The translations under genes and the position numbers were made by a program. Below, piece after piece: positions 44,999-53,915 of a stretch of DNA of 64,000 nucleotides. Below the pieces are notes generated by a model that did not search any database, was not told the DNA's origin, and was given only the letters and a program-made list of their open reading frames with translations. The DNA comes from an uncultured Chloroflexota bacterium (GTDB taxonomy: Bacteria; Chloroflexota; Anaerolineae; Anaerolineales; Anaerolineaceae), in assembly GCA_902791025.1 (NCBI GenBank), contig CADATZ010000009.1, positions 1 through 64,000 on the forward strand, written 5' to 3'. Positions within the stretch are counted from its first letter, which is position 1; each line of letters begins with the position of its first letter.

Positions 44999-45122
44999 GG
45001 CTCAGTGAGGGGAAACTCCCATGTGAGGTGCTCAATCCCGCGAAACCCCGTTCATCAGGGCGACGCTTTTCCTTTACTCATTTTCGCACATGGGGACAGG
45101 CATTTTTCCTTTGCTCATTTTC

Positions 45123-45259
45123 GCACATGGGGACAGGCACGCTTGTGTCGGCTGCGCGACACAAGATGCCAGACCCCACGTGCTTCGGGAAGCGCGACAC
45201 AAGATGCCAGACCCCACGTGCTTCGGGAAGCGCGACACAAGATGCCAGTCCCCATGTGC
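45123..45259. repeat. REP-like palindrome, reverse copy, with two extra 38-bp tandem right halves
   Basis: Full copy 45123-45183, then two direct repeats of 38 bp (45184-45221, 45222-45259: ttcgggaagcgcgacacaag plus right arm). A truncated left arm with gcatttttcctttgctcat lies just before. The array ends at the stop codon of the kinase gene (45260). Confidence 0.85.
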
Positions 45260-48205
45260 TTATTTCAGAATACATCGGAAGCCGATGTAATAGCCCTTTT
45301 CCAGATCCGTGTCGGCATGGTTCGCGGCACGCAGCAGGACGCGGTGATCCCAGGACTCGGCAGGGTCACAGGAACCGCCGCGGAGCGATGTGTTGAACAT
45401 CCACTCCCAGGCGTTGCCTGCCATGTCCATCAGTCCATAGGGACTCTGCCCGTTCGGGAAGGTTCCGACAGGGAACAGATCCCGTCCGCGTCCGGCAGCA
45501 TTCAAGTAGAGCGGAATGTTCGCCAGGTTGTTGCTGACGGTTGGCCAGGCGTCGCCCCAGGGGTAGATGCGTCCGTCGATTCCGCGGGCAGCCTTTTCCC
45601 ACTCATACTCATTCGGCAGACGGCCGCCGAGCCAGGTGCAGAAACGTTCCGCCTGATCATTGGTGATGTTGGTCACCGGATAGTTATCACGGCCGGCAGG
45701 AAGATCGCGCAGCGGTTCATATTCGCAGATGCCTTCATTGACACAGGCTCTATATTGCAAATTGGTGACTTCAGTCTTCCCGATCCAATAGGCATCCAGG
45801 AACATCTCCGTCATCGGCGTGTCGGTGCCGGGGTTGGCGTAGAGATCAACTGACGCGTCCGTGCCGAGCAGGAAGTTTCCGGCCCGGATGTAGATCATTT
45901 CCACACCTTTGACGTTCACGGAAGCGGTCACCGGGATCACCGCTGACTGCGGGATCCAGCCTTCGTAACCGTTGTCTGTCCGCACCCGGATCCAGGACTG
46001 GTTATCCTTAAATACACTTTCACCCAGCAGCTCAACCGTGTTGCCGTTGGCGGCGGATATCACGACATTTCCATTCCTGCCGGCTTTGTCACGGATCAGG
46101 ACAAAAGCGTCATTTTTGACCCGTACGAGGCCGCGGTTGGATCCCTCTGCCTCGCGTGCCGCGGATTGCAGCGGGTTGAGTGTCGGGGTAGCGGAGGGCG
46201 TTTGCGTGGCAGTGGGCGTCATGGTCGGCGTGAAGGTCATGGTCGCAGTTGGCGTGATGGTGGCAGTCGGTGTTTTTGTTGGCGTTGGCGTGACGGTTGG
46301 CGTCAGCGTGTTGGTGGGTGTCGCGCTGGGGGTAAAGGTCATCGTGGCCGTTGGTGTGTTTGTAGCGGTCGGTGTGATCGTTGCGGTGTAGGTCGCGGTC
46401 GGTGTAGGTGTGTCCGTCGCGGTGGCTGTCGGCGTGGGAGTATCGGTAGCCGTAGGCGTCGGTGTGTTGGTCGCTGTGGCGGTTGGTGTGGGGGTGTCCG
46501 TCGCGGTGGGCGTGGGCGTCGCCGTGTTCGTAGCTGTCGGTGTAGGCGTGGCCGTATCGGTCGGCGTTGGTGTCGGCGTGTCGGTCGCGGTGGGTGTCGG
46601 TGTTGCCGTGTCCGTCGGGGTTGGTGTAGGCGTGTCGGTATTGGTTGGGGTCGGCGTTGGTGTATCCGTCGCGGTGGGCGTCGGGGTTGCTGTATCTGTC
46701 GGGGTTGGTGTAGGCGTGTCGGTATTGGTTGGTGTCGGCGTTGGTGTATCCGTCGTGGTGGGCGTTGGGGTTGCTGTATCTGTCGGGGTGGGTGTTGGCG
46801 TGTCGGTATTGGTCGGCGTCGGTGTGGGTGTATCGGTCGCTGTGGCGGTTGGTGTGTTGGTGGCGGTCGGTGTGAGCGTCGCGGTGAAGGTCATGGTTGG
46901 GGTAAATGTATCCGTTGGCGTCGGCGTGATGGTGGGCGTGAGCGTATCCGTCGGGGTCGGGGTGACGGTTGGCGTTTCGGTATTGGTGGGTGTTGCTGTC
47001 GGTGTCGGGGTGTCGGTCGCTGTTGGTGTGAAGGTAGGCGTGAAGGTCTCCGTCGGTGTCAGGGTCGGTGTGGGTGTGTCGGTTGCTGTTGGTGTGAGGG
47101 TGGGCGTAGATGTATCTGTCGGCAGGTGGGCAGTGATCCAGGCCTCCGTTTCGGTGGCTGCCTGGCTGCGCAGTGCTGCCGGAATGCGGACGGAGGTGTA
47201 AAAGCGGATGATGAACAGGGCGATGATGGCAAGGATCCCCAGCGCTATGGCGGGGATGCGCAGCTTCCGGAGCAAAACCTCGCGGTCCATTTTTTCGGGG
47301 GTGGAAAAACGCTTTCCCAGGGGCGGGAGTTCGCCTGGCAGCAGGTCATCGTCTGAATCCGGGACGGAGAGTCCGGCAATGGCGCACAGCTCGTTGGCGA
47401 AAACTTGCGTATTGGGGAAGCGCTCTTCCGGACTTTTGGCCAGTGCGGTGCGCAGCACCCGGTCGACCTGTTCCGGTACACCGGCGACGGATTCCGCCAC
47501 GGAGGGAACAGGGCTGGAGGCATGCTGCATCATCACCGCGAGCGCGGAGTGTCCCTGGAAAAGCTTGCGGCCGGTGAGCATCTGGTAGTAGATCACCGCG
47601 AGGGAATATTCATCCGCCCGTCCGTCGATCGTTCCGCCGAACGAAAGCTCCGGTGCCATGTATTCCGGGTTTCCGGTTTCGTGTATGCTGCTGGTGAGCG
47701 ATGCCGCCTGGGCGCTTTCCAGTGCGGTGCGGGTGATTCCTGGATCCGTGAGCACGGAACTGCCGTCCGCCCGGATCATGATGATCGAGGGTTTGAGGTC
47801 GCGGTGGTAAAGTCCGTTGTTGTTGAGGTGTGCGGCTGCCTCCGCGATGGGTACCAGTGCCGTGGCAGCTGCCTTGTAGTTCATCCGGCTGCCGAGCACC
47901 TCCCGCAGACTTTTCCCTTCCACCCATTCCGCGGCGAGATATGGCAGACCGTTGTATTCGCCGTACCCGAGAATGCTGACGATGTTCGGGTGCCGCAGCG
48001 TCATCACGCCCTGCGCGGACTGCTTGAAGCTCTCACTGAAGCGTGCCCGGTCCGAGTAGGAAAAGGACTCGGTGTTGATGATCTTGACCGCCGCCTCCTG
48101 CCCGGTGAGGGTATCGACGGCACGGTAAACCCACCCCATCCCCTCTTCGTTGACAAGGGCGGTGAGTTTGTATTGATCGATTTGTCTCCCGGTCAGGTTT
48201 TCCAT
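45260..48205 (-). CDS. membrane Ser/Thr kinase-like protein with Thr-Pro linker, SH3 and FGE-sulfatase domains
   Basis: A 981-aa protein; the ATG at 48205 is chosen over an in-frame TTG at 48211. Residues 10-270 are a Hanks-type kinase domain with Gly loop (EEGMGWVY), K41, and HRDLKPS at 134-140. The catalytic-loop Asn is replaced by Ile (I141) and DFG reads DPG (154-156), so activity is doubtful. A transmembrane helix (IPAIALGILAIIALFIIRFY) follows, then a roughly 300-residue extracytoplasmic linker of T-P-T-x repeats, an SH3-like domain (GNTVELLGE, WIRVRTDNGYEGWIPQSAV) and a C-terminal formylglycine-generating-enzyme-like domain (GVEMIYIRAGNFLLGTD; LPNEYEWEKAARG; YGLMDMAGNAWEWM). This architecture is typical of Anaerolineae. 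Confidence 0.9.
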   Translation of the reverse strand: MENLTGRQIDQYKLTALVNEEGMGWVYRAVDTLTGQEAAVKIINTESFSYSDRARFSESFKQSAQGVMTLRHPNIVSILGYGEYNGLPYLAAEWVEGKSLREVLGSRMNYKAAATALVPIAEAAAHLNNNGLYHRDLKPSIIMIRADGSSVLTDPGITRTALESAQAASLTSSIHETGNPEYMAPELSFGGTIDGRADEYSLAVIYYQMLTGRKLFQGHSALAVMMQHASSPVPSVAESVAGVPEQVDRVLRTALAKSPEERFPNTQVFANELCAIAGLSVPDSDDDLLPGELPPLGKRFSTPEKMDREVLLRKLRIPAIALGILAIIALFIIRFYTSVRIPAALRSQAATETEAWITAHLPTDTSTPTLTPTATDTPTPTLTPTETFTPTFTPTATDTPTPTATPTNTETPTVTPTPTDTLTPTITPTPTDTFTPTMTFTATLTPTATNTPTATATDTPTPTPTNTDTPTPTPTDTATPTPTTTDTPTPTPTNTDTPTPTPTDTATPTPTATDTPTPTPTNTDTPTPTPTDTATPTPTATDTPTPTPTDTATPTPTATNTATPTPTATDTPTPTATATNTPTPTATDTPTPTATATDTPTPTATYTATITPTATNTPTATMTFTPSATPTNTLTPTVTPTPTKTPTATITPTATMTFTPTMTPTATQTPSATPTLNPLQSAAREAEGSNRGLVRVKNDAFVLIRDKAGRNGNVVISAANGNTVELLGESVFKDNQSWIRVRTDNGYEGWIPQSAVIPVTASVNVKGVEMIYIRAGNFLLGTDASVDLYANPGTDTPMTEMFLDAYWIGKTEVTNLQYRACVNEGICEYEPLRDLPAGRDNYPVTNITNDQAERFCTWLGGRLPNEYEWEKAARGIDGRIYPWGDAWPTVSNNLANIPLYLNAAGRGRDLFPVGTFPNGQSPYGLMDMAGNAWEWMFNTSLRGGSCDPAESWDHRVLLRAANHADTDLEKGYYIGFRCILK

Positions 48206-48296
48206 ACACAATTCCTATCATACAATTATACTCATGACTTCCCTCTTTTACCTGATTTTGGATGTATATGGAAAACCCGAAGCACATGGGGACGAA

Positions 48297-48357
48297 GCAC
48301 ATGGGGACTGGCAACTTGTGCGGCGAAGCCCGCACAAGCGTGCCTGTCCCCATGTGC
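48297..48357. repeat. REP-like palindrome, forward copy of an inverted pair
   Basis: GCACATGGGGAC...GTCCCCATGTGC, paired head-to-head with 48379-48439 and separated by 21 bp. This lies in the 382-bp gap 48206-48587, which contains no gene. Confidence 0.9.
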
Positions 48358-48378
48358 GTCTCCGAGCAAGGGAAAGAC

Positions 48379-48439
48379 GCACATGGGGGCAGGCACGCTT
48401 GTGCGGGCTTCGCCGCACAAGTTGCCAGTCCCCAAGTGC
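48379..48439. repeat. REP-like palindrome, reverse copy of an inverted pair
   Basis: GCACATGGGGGC...GTCCCCAAGTGC; short extra right-arm fragments (ccccatgtgcttcg; catgtgcttcggg) follow up to 48473. Confidence 0.85.
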
Positions 48440-48484
48440 TCCGTCCCCATGTGCTTCGTGCTCATGTGCTTCGGGAATGGCAAA

Positions 48485-48514
48485 ATAAAAAAGGCGCGGC
48501 TGCGCCTTTTTTTT
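48485..48514. terminator. bidirectional intrinsic terminator
   Basis: AAAAAGGCGC and GCGCCTTTTT pair around GGCT, with A and T tracts on either side. It ends minus-strand transcription from the cupin/lsrK side. Confidence 0.9.
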
Positions 48515-48520
48515 ACCCTA

Positions 48521-48604
48521 ACATCTAACGTCTGATGTCTAATCTCCAACCTCTAATCTCTAATCTCTAATCTCTAATCTCTAATCTCTAATCTCTAATC
48601 TCAA
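48521..48604. repeat. heptad array at the 3' end of the cupin gene
   Basis: Up to ten successive CTAATCT-type units with a strict 7-bp period. The stop TAG of the minus-strand cupin gene (48588-48590) is inside the array, and the last codons (EIRD) are repeat-derived. Confidence 0.85.
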
Positions 48605-48950
48605 TCTTCGGCTTCTCCACAACGACCTTGTCTACTTCCTGGAAGGGGGCGAGGGTGGAGACCATCTTGACCGGTTGGTCGTAGCTGTTGACCACATAGT
48701 GAACTTCTTTCGGTTCAATGTGGATCATTTGTCCCGGCGTCAGGTGGTTCTTTACGCCATCGACATAAATATCAACTTCGCCTTCGAGAATGTAGAAATT
48801 CTCCTCCATAATATTGTGATAATGGGCGTCGAAATCTTCACCCGGCTTGAAACGGACCAGCGCAAAATTCATGCGGGGGCCCTTCATCAAATACTTCGGG
48901 CCGCTGTCGCCGAAGCGGTATTCAAAATCATTTTCGTGTACGATGAACAT
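48588..48950 (-). CDS. cupin-domain protein at the end of the lsr cluster
   Basis: A 120-aa single-domain cupin; the ATG at 48950 follows AAAGGAGATAT. Cupin motif 1 is GEDFDAHYHNIMEENFYILEGE with the His/Glu metal ligands, and motif 2 is PGQMIHIEPKEVHYVVN. It lies downstream of lsrK on the same strand. The cluster has no lsrG, the isomerase that processes phospho-AI-2; that this cupin substitutes for it is a guess from position only. Its C-terminal codons are formed by heptad repeats. Confidence 0.85.
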   Translation of the reverse strand: MFIVHENDFEYRFGDSGPKYLMKGPRMNFALVRFKPGEDFDAHYHNIMEENFYILEGEVDIYVDGVKNHLTPGQMIHIEPKEVHYVVNSYDQPVKMVSTLAPFQEVDKVVVEKPKIEIRD

Positions 48951-48961
48951 ATATCTCCTTT

Positions 48962-49103
48962 CAGTGGTCAGGGGCAGAGGGCAGTGGTCAGTGGGCAGGA
49001 ACAAGGAACAAGGAACAAGGGGCAAGGGGTGAAATTTCTAACTCCTGACTCTTAACTCCTAATCCCGAAACCCTAATCCCCAAACACCTAACACCTAACT
49101 CTA
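48962..49103. repeat. inverted heptad-repeat element between the cupin and lsrK genes
   Basis: AGTGGTC/AACAAGG-type units on the left and AACTCCT, AATCCCG, AACACCT units on the right. The lsrK stop (49101-49103) is the last unit. Confidence 0.75.
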
Positions 49104-50666
49104 CACTCCCGGGGCCTTCCACATGTAATTGGTCAGGCCTTGATTGCTGAGTTCCAGCTGCACGGCGTAGACCTTGCGCCAGACTTTGTATTCTTCCATA
49201 TAGACCTTGTGATTTTCCATGTTCGGTTCAAAGGTCCTTTCGATGCGGGCAACACGCTGTGCGGCTTCCGGGATGGACTGATAGATTCCCACACCATAAC
49301 CGGCGAGGATCGCCGCACCCAGGGCAGTAGCTTCCTTGACCACCGGCACCTTCACCGGCAGTCCCATCACATCTGCCAAAATCTGACTCCAGAGCGCACT
49401 CTTGGAAGCGCCACCGGCAAAGATGATCTCATGAGGCTTATTGCCCGTGGCTTCCTCGACCAGATCCATGTGCCCCTTTGCGAGCAGGGCGGTGTTTTCC
49501 AAAATCGCCCGGTAGAAGGTGTAGCGGTTGAATTTTTCCGGATCCAGCTCGAAGTTGGTGAAGGTCGGAGATGCGTGCTTCCAGGAGATGAAATTCATCA
49601 CATCAGAAAAACAGCACATCATCCCATAGGACCCTGCCGGGATCTTTTCCGCTTCCTGATTCATCAGGTCATACGGGTCGCAGCCCTGTTCTTCCGCGAG
49701 CTTCTTTTCTAACTGACAGAACCCGTCACGGAACCAGCGCATCACCAGGCCGGGTTTGAAAGCCAGCGCTTCATACTGCCACACACCCGGCACCGCGTGA
49801 CAATTGACACGAACACGGCATCCGGGGTCGGTGCTGCCATCAGCAGTGTTGAATTCGTACTGCCAGAAGGACCCTCCGAAAACAGCCGCTTCCCCGACGG
49901 ATGTAGCGCCCACGCCGATGGTGCCAAGCTGGCAGTCACCGCCGCCCACAACGACCGGAGTGCCTTCCGCAAGCCCCGTATCCGCGGCGCCTTTGGCGTT
50001 GACTTCACCGATCACGGAGCCGCACTCCGCGACTTCCGGGAAGATATCCGTCCGCAGACCGCATTTCGCGGCAATTTCAGGGTCCCAGGTTCGGGATTTC
50101 AGGTCGAAGATACCGGTGGTGGACCCGTTGGAGGGTTCCACGGCCAGTTTGCCGGTCATTTTGTAAATCAGCCAGTCATTGAACATGCCGACTGCCGCGA
50201 TTTTTTCATAGACTTCCGGCATTTTGTTCTTGATCCAGAACAGGCGCGGCAGCGCGCCAAGCGCGTAAGTCTGCCCGGATTGCAGGTAGATTTCCTTCTC
50301 CATTTCCGGGTTCATGGCGATCAGTTCACCGACTTCATCATTGGAACGGGCGTCCACATTGGCGCAAGCCCAGATTTCCTCGCCTTCCGCGTTATACAGA
50401 ACGATCCCTTCGCGCATACAGGTCGTTGAAACCGCAGCAATTTCTTTCGGATCGATCTTTGTTTCCGCAATCACCCCTTTGATACACTGACAGGCCAGCT
50501 GCCAGTTGTAGACCCAATCAAAGTCCATGCTGCCGGGAAAGCGGGGATCTTCCTTGTGATCCCACTCATGCTGCACACAGCCGACCTGATTGCCGTCCAG
50601 ATCGAACAGTACCGCGCGTACGCTCCCGGTACCGGCATCCACTGCCATCAGATATTGGTTTGACAT
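49101..50666 (-). CDS. lsrK: autoinducer-2 kinase
   Basis: A 521-aa FGGY-family kinase that phosphorylates imported AI-2 (DPD), trapping it in the cell and creating the inducer of the lsr operon. Motifs include the N-terminal phosphate loop VDAGTGSVRAVLFD, TTCMREGIVLYN, DARSNDEV, and the C-terminal IIFAGGASKSALWSQILADV and EATALGAAILAGYG. The length matches LsrK (about 520-530 aa). It runs in the same direction as lsrR, 156 bp downstream of it. Confidence 0.93.
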   Translation of the reverse strand: MSNQYLMAVDAGTGSVRAVLFDLDGNQVGCVQHEWDHKEDPRFPGSMDFDWVYNWQLACQCIKGVIAETKIDPKEIAAVSTTCMREGIVLYNAEGEEIWACANVDARSNDEVGELIAMNPEMEKEIYLQSGQTYALGALPRLFWIKNKMPEVYEKIAAVGMFNDWLIYKMTGKLAVEPSNGSTTGIFDLKSRTWDPEIAAKCGLRTDIFPEVAECGSVIGEVNAKGAADTGLAEGTPVVVGGGDCQLGTIGVGATSVGEAAVFGGSFWQYEFNTADGSTDPGCRVRVNCHAVPGVWQYEALAFKPGLVMRWFRDGFCQLEKKLAEEQGCDPYDLMNQEAEKIPAGSYGMMCCFSDVMNFISWKHASPTFTNFELDPEKFNRYTFYRAILENTALLAKGHMDLVEEATGNKPHEIIFAGGASKSALWSQILADVMGLPVKVPVVKEATALGAAILAGYGVGIYQSIPEAAQRVARIERTFEPNMENHKVYMEEYKVWRKVYAVQLELSNQGLTNYMWKAPGV

Positions 50667-50686
50667 ATAAAACCTCCGGTTTTGTT

Positions 50687-50825
50687 AGCAGTTGGGGATT
50701 AGGGATTGGGAATTGGGGTTTGGGGGTTAGGGGCTGGGGTTTGATCATGCCTCTAACTATCAACAATTAACTTCTAATCCCTAACTCCTATTCCCTAATC
50801 CCTAAATCCTAATTCCTAACTCCTA
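50687..50825. repeat. inverted heptad-repeat element between lsrK and lsrR
   Basis: TTGGGGA, TTAGGGA, TTGGGAA, TTGGGGT on the left; AATCCCT, AACTCCT, ATTCCCT, AATCCCT, AAATCCT, AATTCCT on the right. The stop of lsrR (50823-50825, TAG on the minus strand) is inside the right arm. Confidence 0.8.
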
Positions 50826-51758
50826 ACTGCTTCTCTTTATAATCAACTCTGCGGTATCCCGGTCGGTGATCAGGATATCCAGAAAATTTCCATTTAATGC
50901 GCCGATGATGGCGTTGACCTTGCTTTCTCCTCCGGCGACACCGATGACATTATTTTGGACTGCCAGTGTCTCCAGCGGGGTGGAAATCAGGCGGTCATCG
51001 ATGGGTGATTCCACTGGTTTGCCATTGATATCCAAAAAATGACAGAGTACATCGCCAACCGCTCCCTGCATCGCCAGATAGCGCAGGTCCTTTGGTGACA
51101 TAATGCCTGTGCGGACAACGGTGGCATTGTCATCAATACCGCCGATGCCGACGATGGTCATGGCTGAAAGCGGCACCATCTCCGCGATTTCCCGGACTGC
51201 CGGCTCGCTGCAAATGGCTTCCACCATCTCTTTGTTGGACATTACAAAGGGTGCCGGCGTCAGGTAGAGCCGGGCATTGAACACACTGGAAAAGGTGTTC
51301 GGCAGGTAGTAATTCACTCCGCCGGTGAGAGAGACCACCGAGATCCGCAACCCGCTGTTGTTCGCCAGGTGGTTCAGGATCCGGCAGGTGGTGTCACCAT
51401 ACCCTATATTAATATATGCGTTATCCGAAATGCGGTTGGAGATGTAAATCGCGGCTGCCTGTGCCAATGCATCGTTGCGGTTTTCAATACCGGCGGCTGA
51501 GGGGACGATAAATACATCCTTCAGTCCGAACTGTTTGGCAATGGCGTTTTCCATCGAAGTATGAGCGTTGTTTTCGCTGATCTTGAACTGGACGATACCA
51601 TACTGCCGGGCTTTTTCAAGCAGCTTAATAACACGGAGACGTGGGATCCCAAGATGATCCGCAATTTGCTGCTGGGTCAGATTGTCGATATAGTAATACC
51701 AGGCAATCTTAGCCATCAGTTCTTCTTCGTATGAGGCGCGTTTACTGTCAAATTCCAT
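50823..51758 (-). CDS. lsrR: LsrR-type (SorC/DeoR) transcriptional regulator
   Basis: A 311-aa repressor. The N-terminal helix-turn-helix (NLTQQQIADHLGIPRLRVIKLLEKAR) is followed by a sugar-binding SorC domain (YGDTTCRILNHLANNSGL; TIVGIGGIDDNATVVRTG; VAGGESKVNAIIGALNG). In enterobacteria LsrR represses the lsr operon until phospho-AI-2 binds. It is divergent from lsrA across a 476-bp region containing a palindromic candidate operator. Confidence 0.92.
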   Translation of the reverse strand: MEFDSKRASYEEELMAKIAWYYYIDNLTQQQIADHLGIPRLRVIKLLEKARQYGIVQFKISENNAHTSMENAIAKQFGLKDVFIVPSAAGIENRNDALAQAAAIYISNRISDNAYINIGYGDTTCRILNHLANNSGLRISVVSLTGGVNYYLPNTFSSVFNARLYLTPAPFVMSNKEMVEAICSEPAVREIAEMVPLSAMTIVGIGGIDDNATVVRTGIMSPKDLRYLAMQGAVGDVLCHFLDINGKPVESPIDDRLISTPLETLAVQNNVIGVAGGESKVNAIIGALNGNFLDILITDRDTAELIIKRSS

Positions 51759-51911
51759 ATTCAGTCATCATTTTTATTTATAAACTCTCAGATTGACGTT
51801 TACCGGAACAGGAGTATAATTCAGATGTTCTCAAGTATTGCTTATTATCGGATCTGTTCTCACAGACTCCCGTTTTTATTTTCAAAAACACTTGTTTTTT
51901 GAAAATGTTTT

Positions 51912-51944
51912 TATACTTTTGTGATGTAGTATTACAAAAGTATA
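51912..51944. promoter_or_regulatory. candidate LsrR operator
   Basis: TATACTTTTGT and ACAAAAGTATA are perfect 11-bp inverted repeats around an 11-nt centre in the lsrR-lsrA gap. A third half-site, ACAAAAGTAT, lies at 52129-52138. TTGACA at 52075-52080 is a possible -35 box for lsrA. The rest of 51759-52234 is AT-rich with no gene. Confidence 0.6.
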
Positions 51945-52234
51945 AACCATTATAATCATCTGAATTTCAGCTGTCAATAGGAAAACTTCCCTATTTTTGT
52001 AAATATGACATTTTACACCCTTTCGTAACGAAAAGAATAATTAAAAATATTACAAATGGCAGGATTGGAAAGTATTGACAAATACAAAAGACACTGGTAA
52101 CCTTAATAACAAATTTGTAATTGTGTTTACAAAAGTATGAATTTGTGAGTTCGTAGCCAGAAAAGGTGAAAACAAAAAATATCACCGGTAACCGACATCC
52201 GGAAACTGGCAATCGGGAACAGGGAACTTAAAAT

Positions 52235-53743
52235 ATGCACTCTGATGGAAAACAAAAATTACTCGTCGTGAAGGGAACCACCAAGGCATTCGGTCAAAAC
52301 CGGGTCCTGAAAGGTGTTGATATTGCAGTGGACCGCGGTGAGGTTCTCGCCCTGATCGGCGGGAATGGCGCCGGAAAGAGCACGCTGATGAAGATCATCA
52401 TGGGGATCTACCAGCCCGACGGAGGTCAAATCTTCATTGACGGCAAGGAAGTGCAGATGACGAACCCTGCCGTGGCTCTCGCGGAAGGTGTCTACATGGT
52501 CCCGCAGGAACCGATGCTTTTCCCAAACATGAACGTGCTGGAAAATATCACGATGGGGTTTAAGGAATCAACCTTATCCCTCCGTAATCGGCTCGTAAAA
52601 ATCATGTCAGAAATCGGCTGGAAAATGGATCTTTCCCGCAAGGCCTCTACGCTTTCCATCGCGGAACAGACCCTGGTGGAGATCCTGCGCGGTCTTCTTC
52701 GGAATTCCAAGATCCTGATTTTAGATGAACCGACCTCCGCCCTGACCTTTGACGAGGTAGAAGCTTTCTTTAAGGTTGTGAGAGACCTGAAGAGTCGGGG
52801 AATCGGTATTATTTACATTACCCACCGCCTTGCGGAGGTTTTTGATATCGCCACCCACGTTGCCATTATGCGTGACGGCCAGATCACCCTTGAAGGTCCT
52901 GTGGCGAATTTCACCCGGGAAATGCTGGTGCAGGGGCTGCTGCCGCCGGATGCCACGCATGAAGCGGAACTCAAAGAAAATACGACAAAAATAGATTATA
53001 CCCACCTGAAACCGATCTTCGAGCTGCAGAACCTGAGCGGCTATGGGTTTCAGGATATTTCCCTCAAGGTTTACCCCGGTGAGATCCTCGGGATCGCCGG
53101 TGTGGTCGGTGCGGGACGGACGGAACTGGTTTCCACCATCTTCGGCCGGGATAAAGTGCTTTCCGGCAAGGTGATCCTGGACGGGAAAGATATTACCGGG
53201 AAGAAGACCAGAGATATCCTTGAAGCCGGCATCGACTATGTGCCGGAAGATCGCCATCTGCATGGATTGTTCAAGATCAGTTCGGTTGCCGCGAACACAA
53301 CTTCCGCCTTGCTGAAAGACAGCGTTATGGGAAAGCTTCTGCTCAACAAACGGCAGGAAAACCGCATTACGGATAAATACATCAGCGACTTCCGCATCAA
53401 AACCATGGACCGTGAGGAACTGGCAGGCAGCCTTTCCGGCGGCAACCAGCAGAAGGTCGTCATCAGCCGGGCGCTTTCCACAAAACCGAAGCTGGTCATT
53501 ATGGATGAGCCGACCCGCGGCATCGATGCGGCGGCACGCGGTGACGTCTACAGCATTATCCATCACCTGCGGGAGGATGGCGTCGCGGTGCTGCTGGTCT
53601 CCTCGGATATGGAAGAGATCATGGAGCTCTGCGACCGTACCGTTACGGTCTTCCAGGGCCACATCAATGGTGAGTTCAGCGGCAATGAGATCAATCAGGA
53701 TAATCTGACAGCCGCATCCTTCGGATTAGTGAATAATGAATAG
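52235..53743 (+). CDS. lsrA: AI-2 ABC transporter ATP-binding protein
   Basis: A 502-aa ATPase with two fused nucleotide-binding domains as in sugar importers. The first domain has Walker A GGNGAGKST and Walker B ILILDEPTSA; the second has the reduced GVVGAGRTEL, signature LSGGNQQ and VIMDEPTRG. It energises import of AI-2 with LsrC, LsrD and LsrB. AGGGAACTTAAAAT precedes the ATG. The stop codon is contributed by the heptad array that follows. Confidence 0.92.
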   Translation: MHSDGKQKLLVVKGTTKAFGQNRVLKGVDIAVDRGEVLALIGGNGAGKSTLMKIIMGIYQPDGGQIFIDGKEVQMTNPAVALAEGVYMVPQEPMLFPNMNVLENITMGFKESTLSLRNRLVKIMSEIGWKMDLSRKASTLSIAEQTLVEILRGLLRNSKILILDEPTSALTFDEVEAFFKVVRDLKSRGIGIIYITHRLAEVFDIATHVAIMRDGQITLEGPVANFTREMLVQGLLPPDATHEAELKENTTKIDYTHLKPIFELQNLSGYGFQDISLKVYPGEILGIAGVVGAGRTELVSTIFGRDKVLSGKVILDGKDITGKKTRDILEAGIDYVPEDRHLHGLFKISSVAANTTSALLKDSVMGKLLLNKRQENRITDKYISDFRIKTMDREELAGSLSGGNQQKVVISRALSTKPKLVIMDEPTRGIDAAARGDVYSIIHHLREDGVAVLLVSSDMEEIMELCDRTVTVFQGHINGEFSGNEINQDNLTAASFGLVNNE

Positions 53744-53765
53744 TGAATGATGAATAGTGAATAAA
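53731..53765. repeat. heptad array at the lsrA stop
   Basis: GAATAGT, GAATGAT, GAATAGT, GAATAAA; the lsrA stop TAG is in the first unit. A diverged repeat (gcacccgggccgggtacctg) fills 53780-53870. Confidence 0.7.
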
Positions 53766-53915
53766 TCATTTAGAATGGAGCACCCGGGCCGGGTACCTGA
53801 TGCAGCGGAGCCTGCACAGGTGACTGACATCCGCGTTGCGTCACGGTTTATGAAAAAGCCATGTGCGGTGCAAAATAATAGTAAGTGATCAGTTGGGAGA
53901 GATTGGTTTAGAAAT

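Noticed and set aside
46166..47356. Plus-strand Cys/Arg/Gly-rich and Val/Gly-rich frames
   Set aside because: These are readings of the complement of the Thr-Pro repeat DNA in the kinase gene and not credible proteins.
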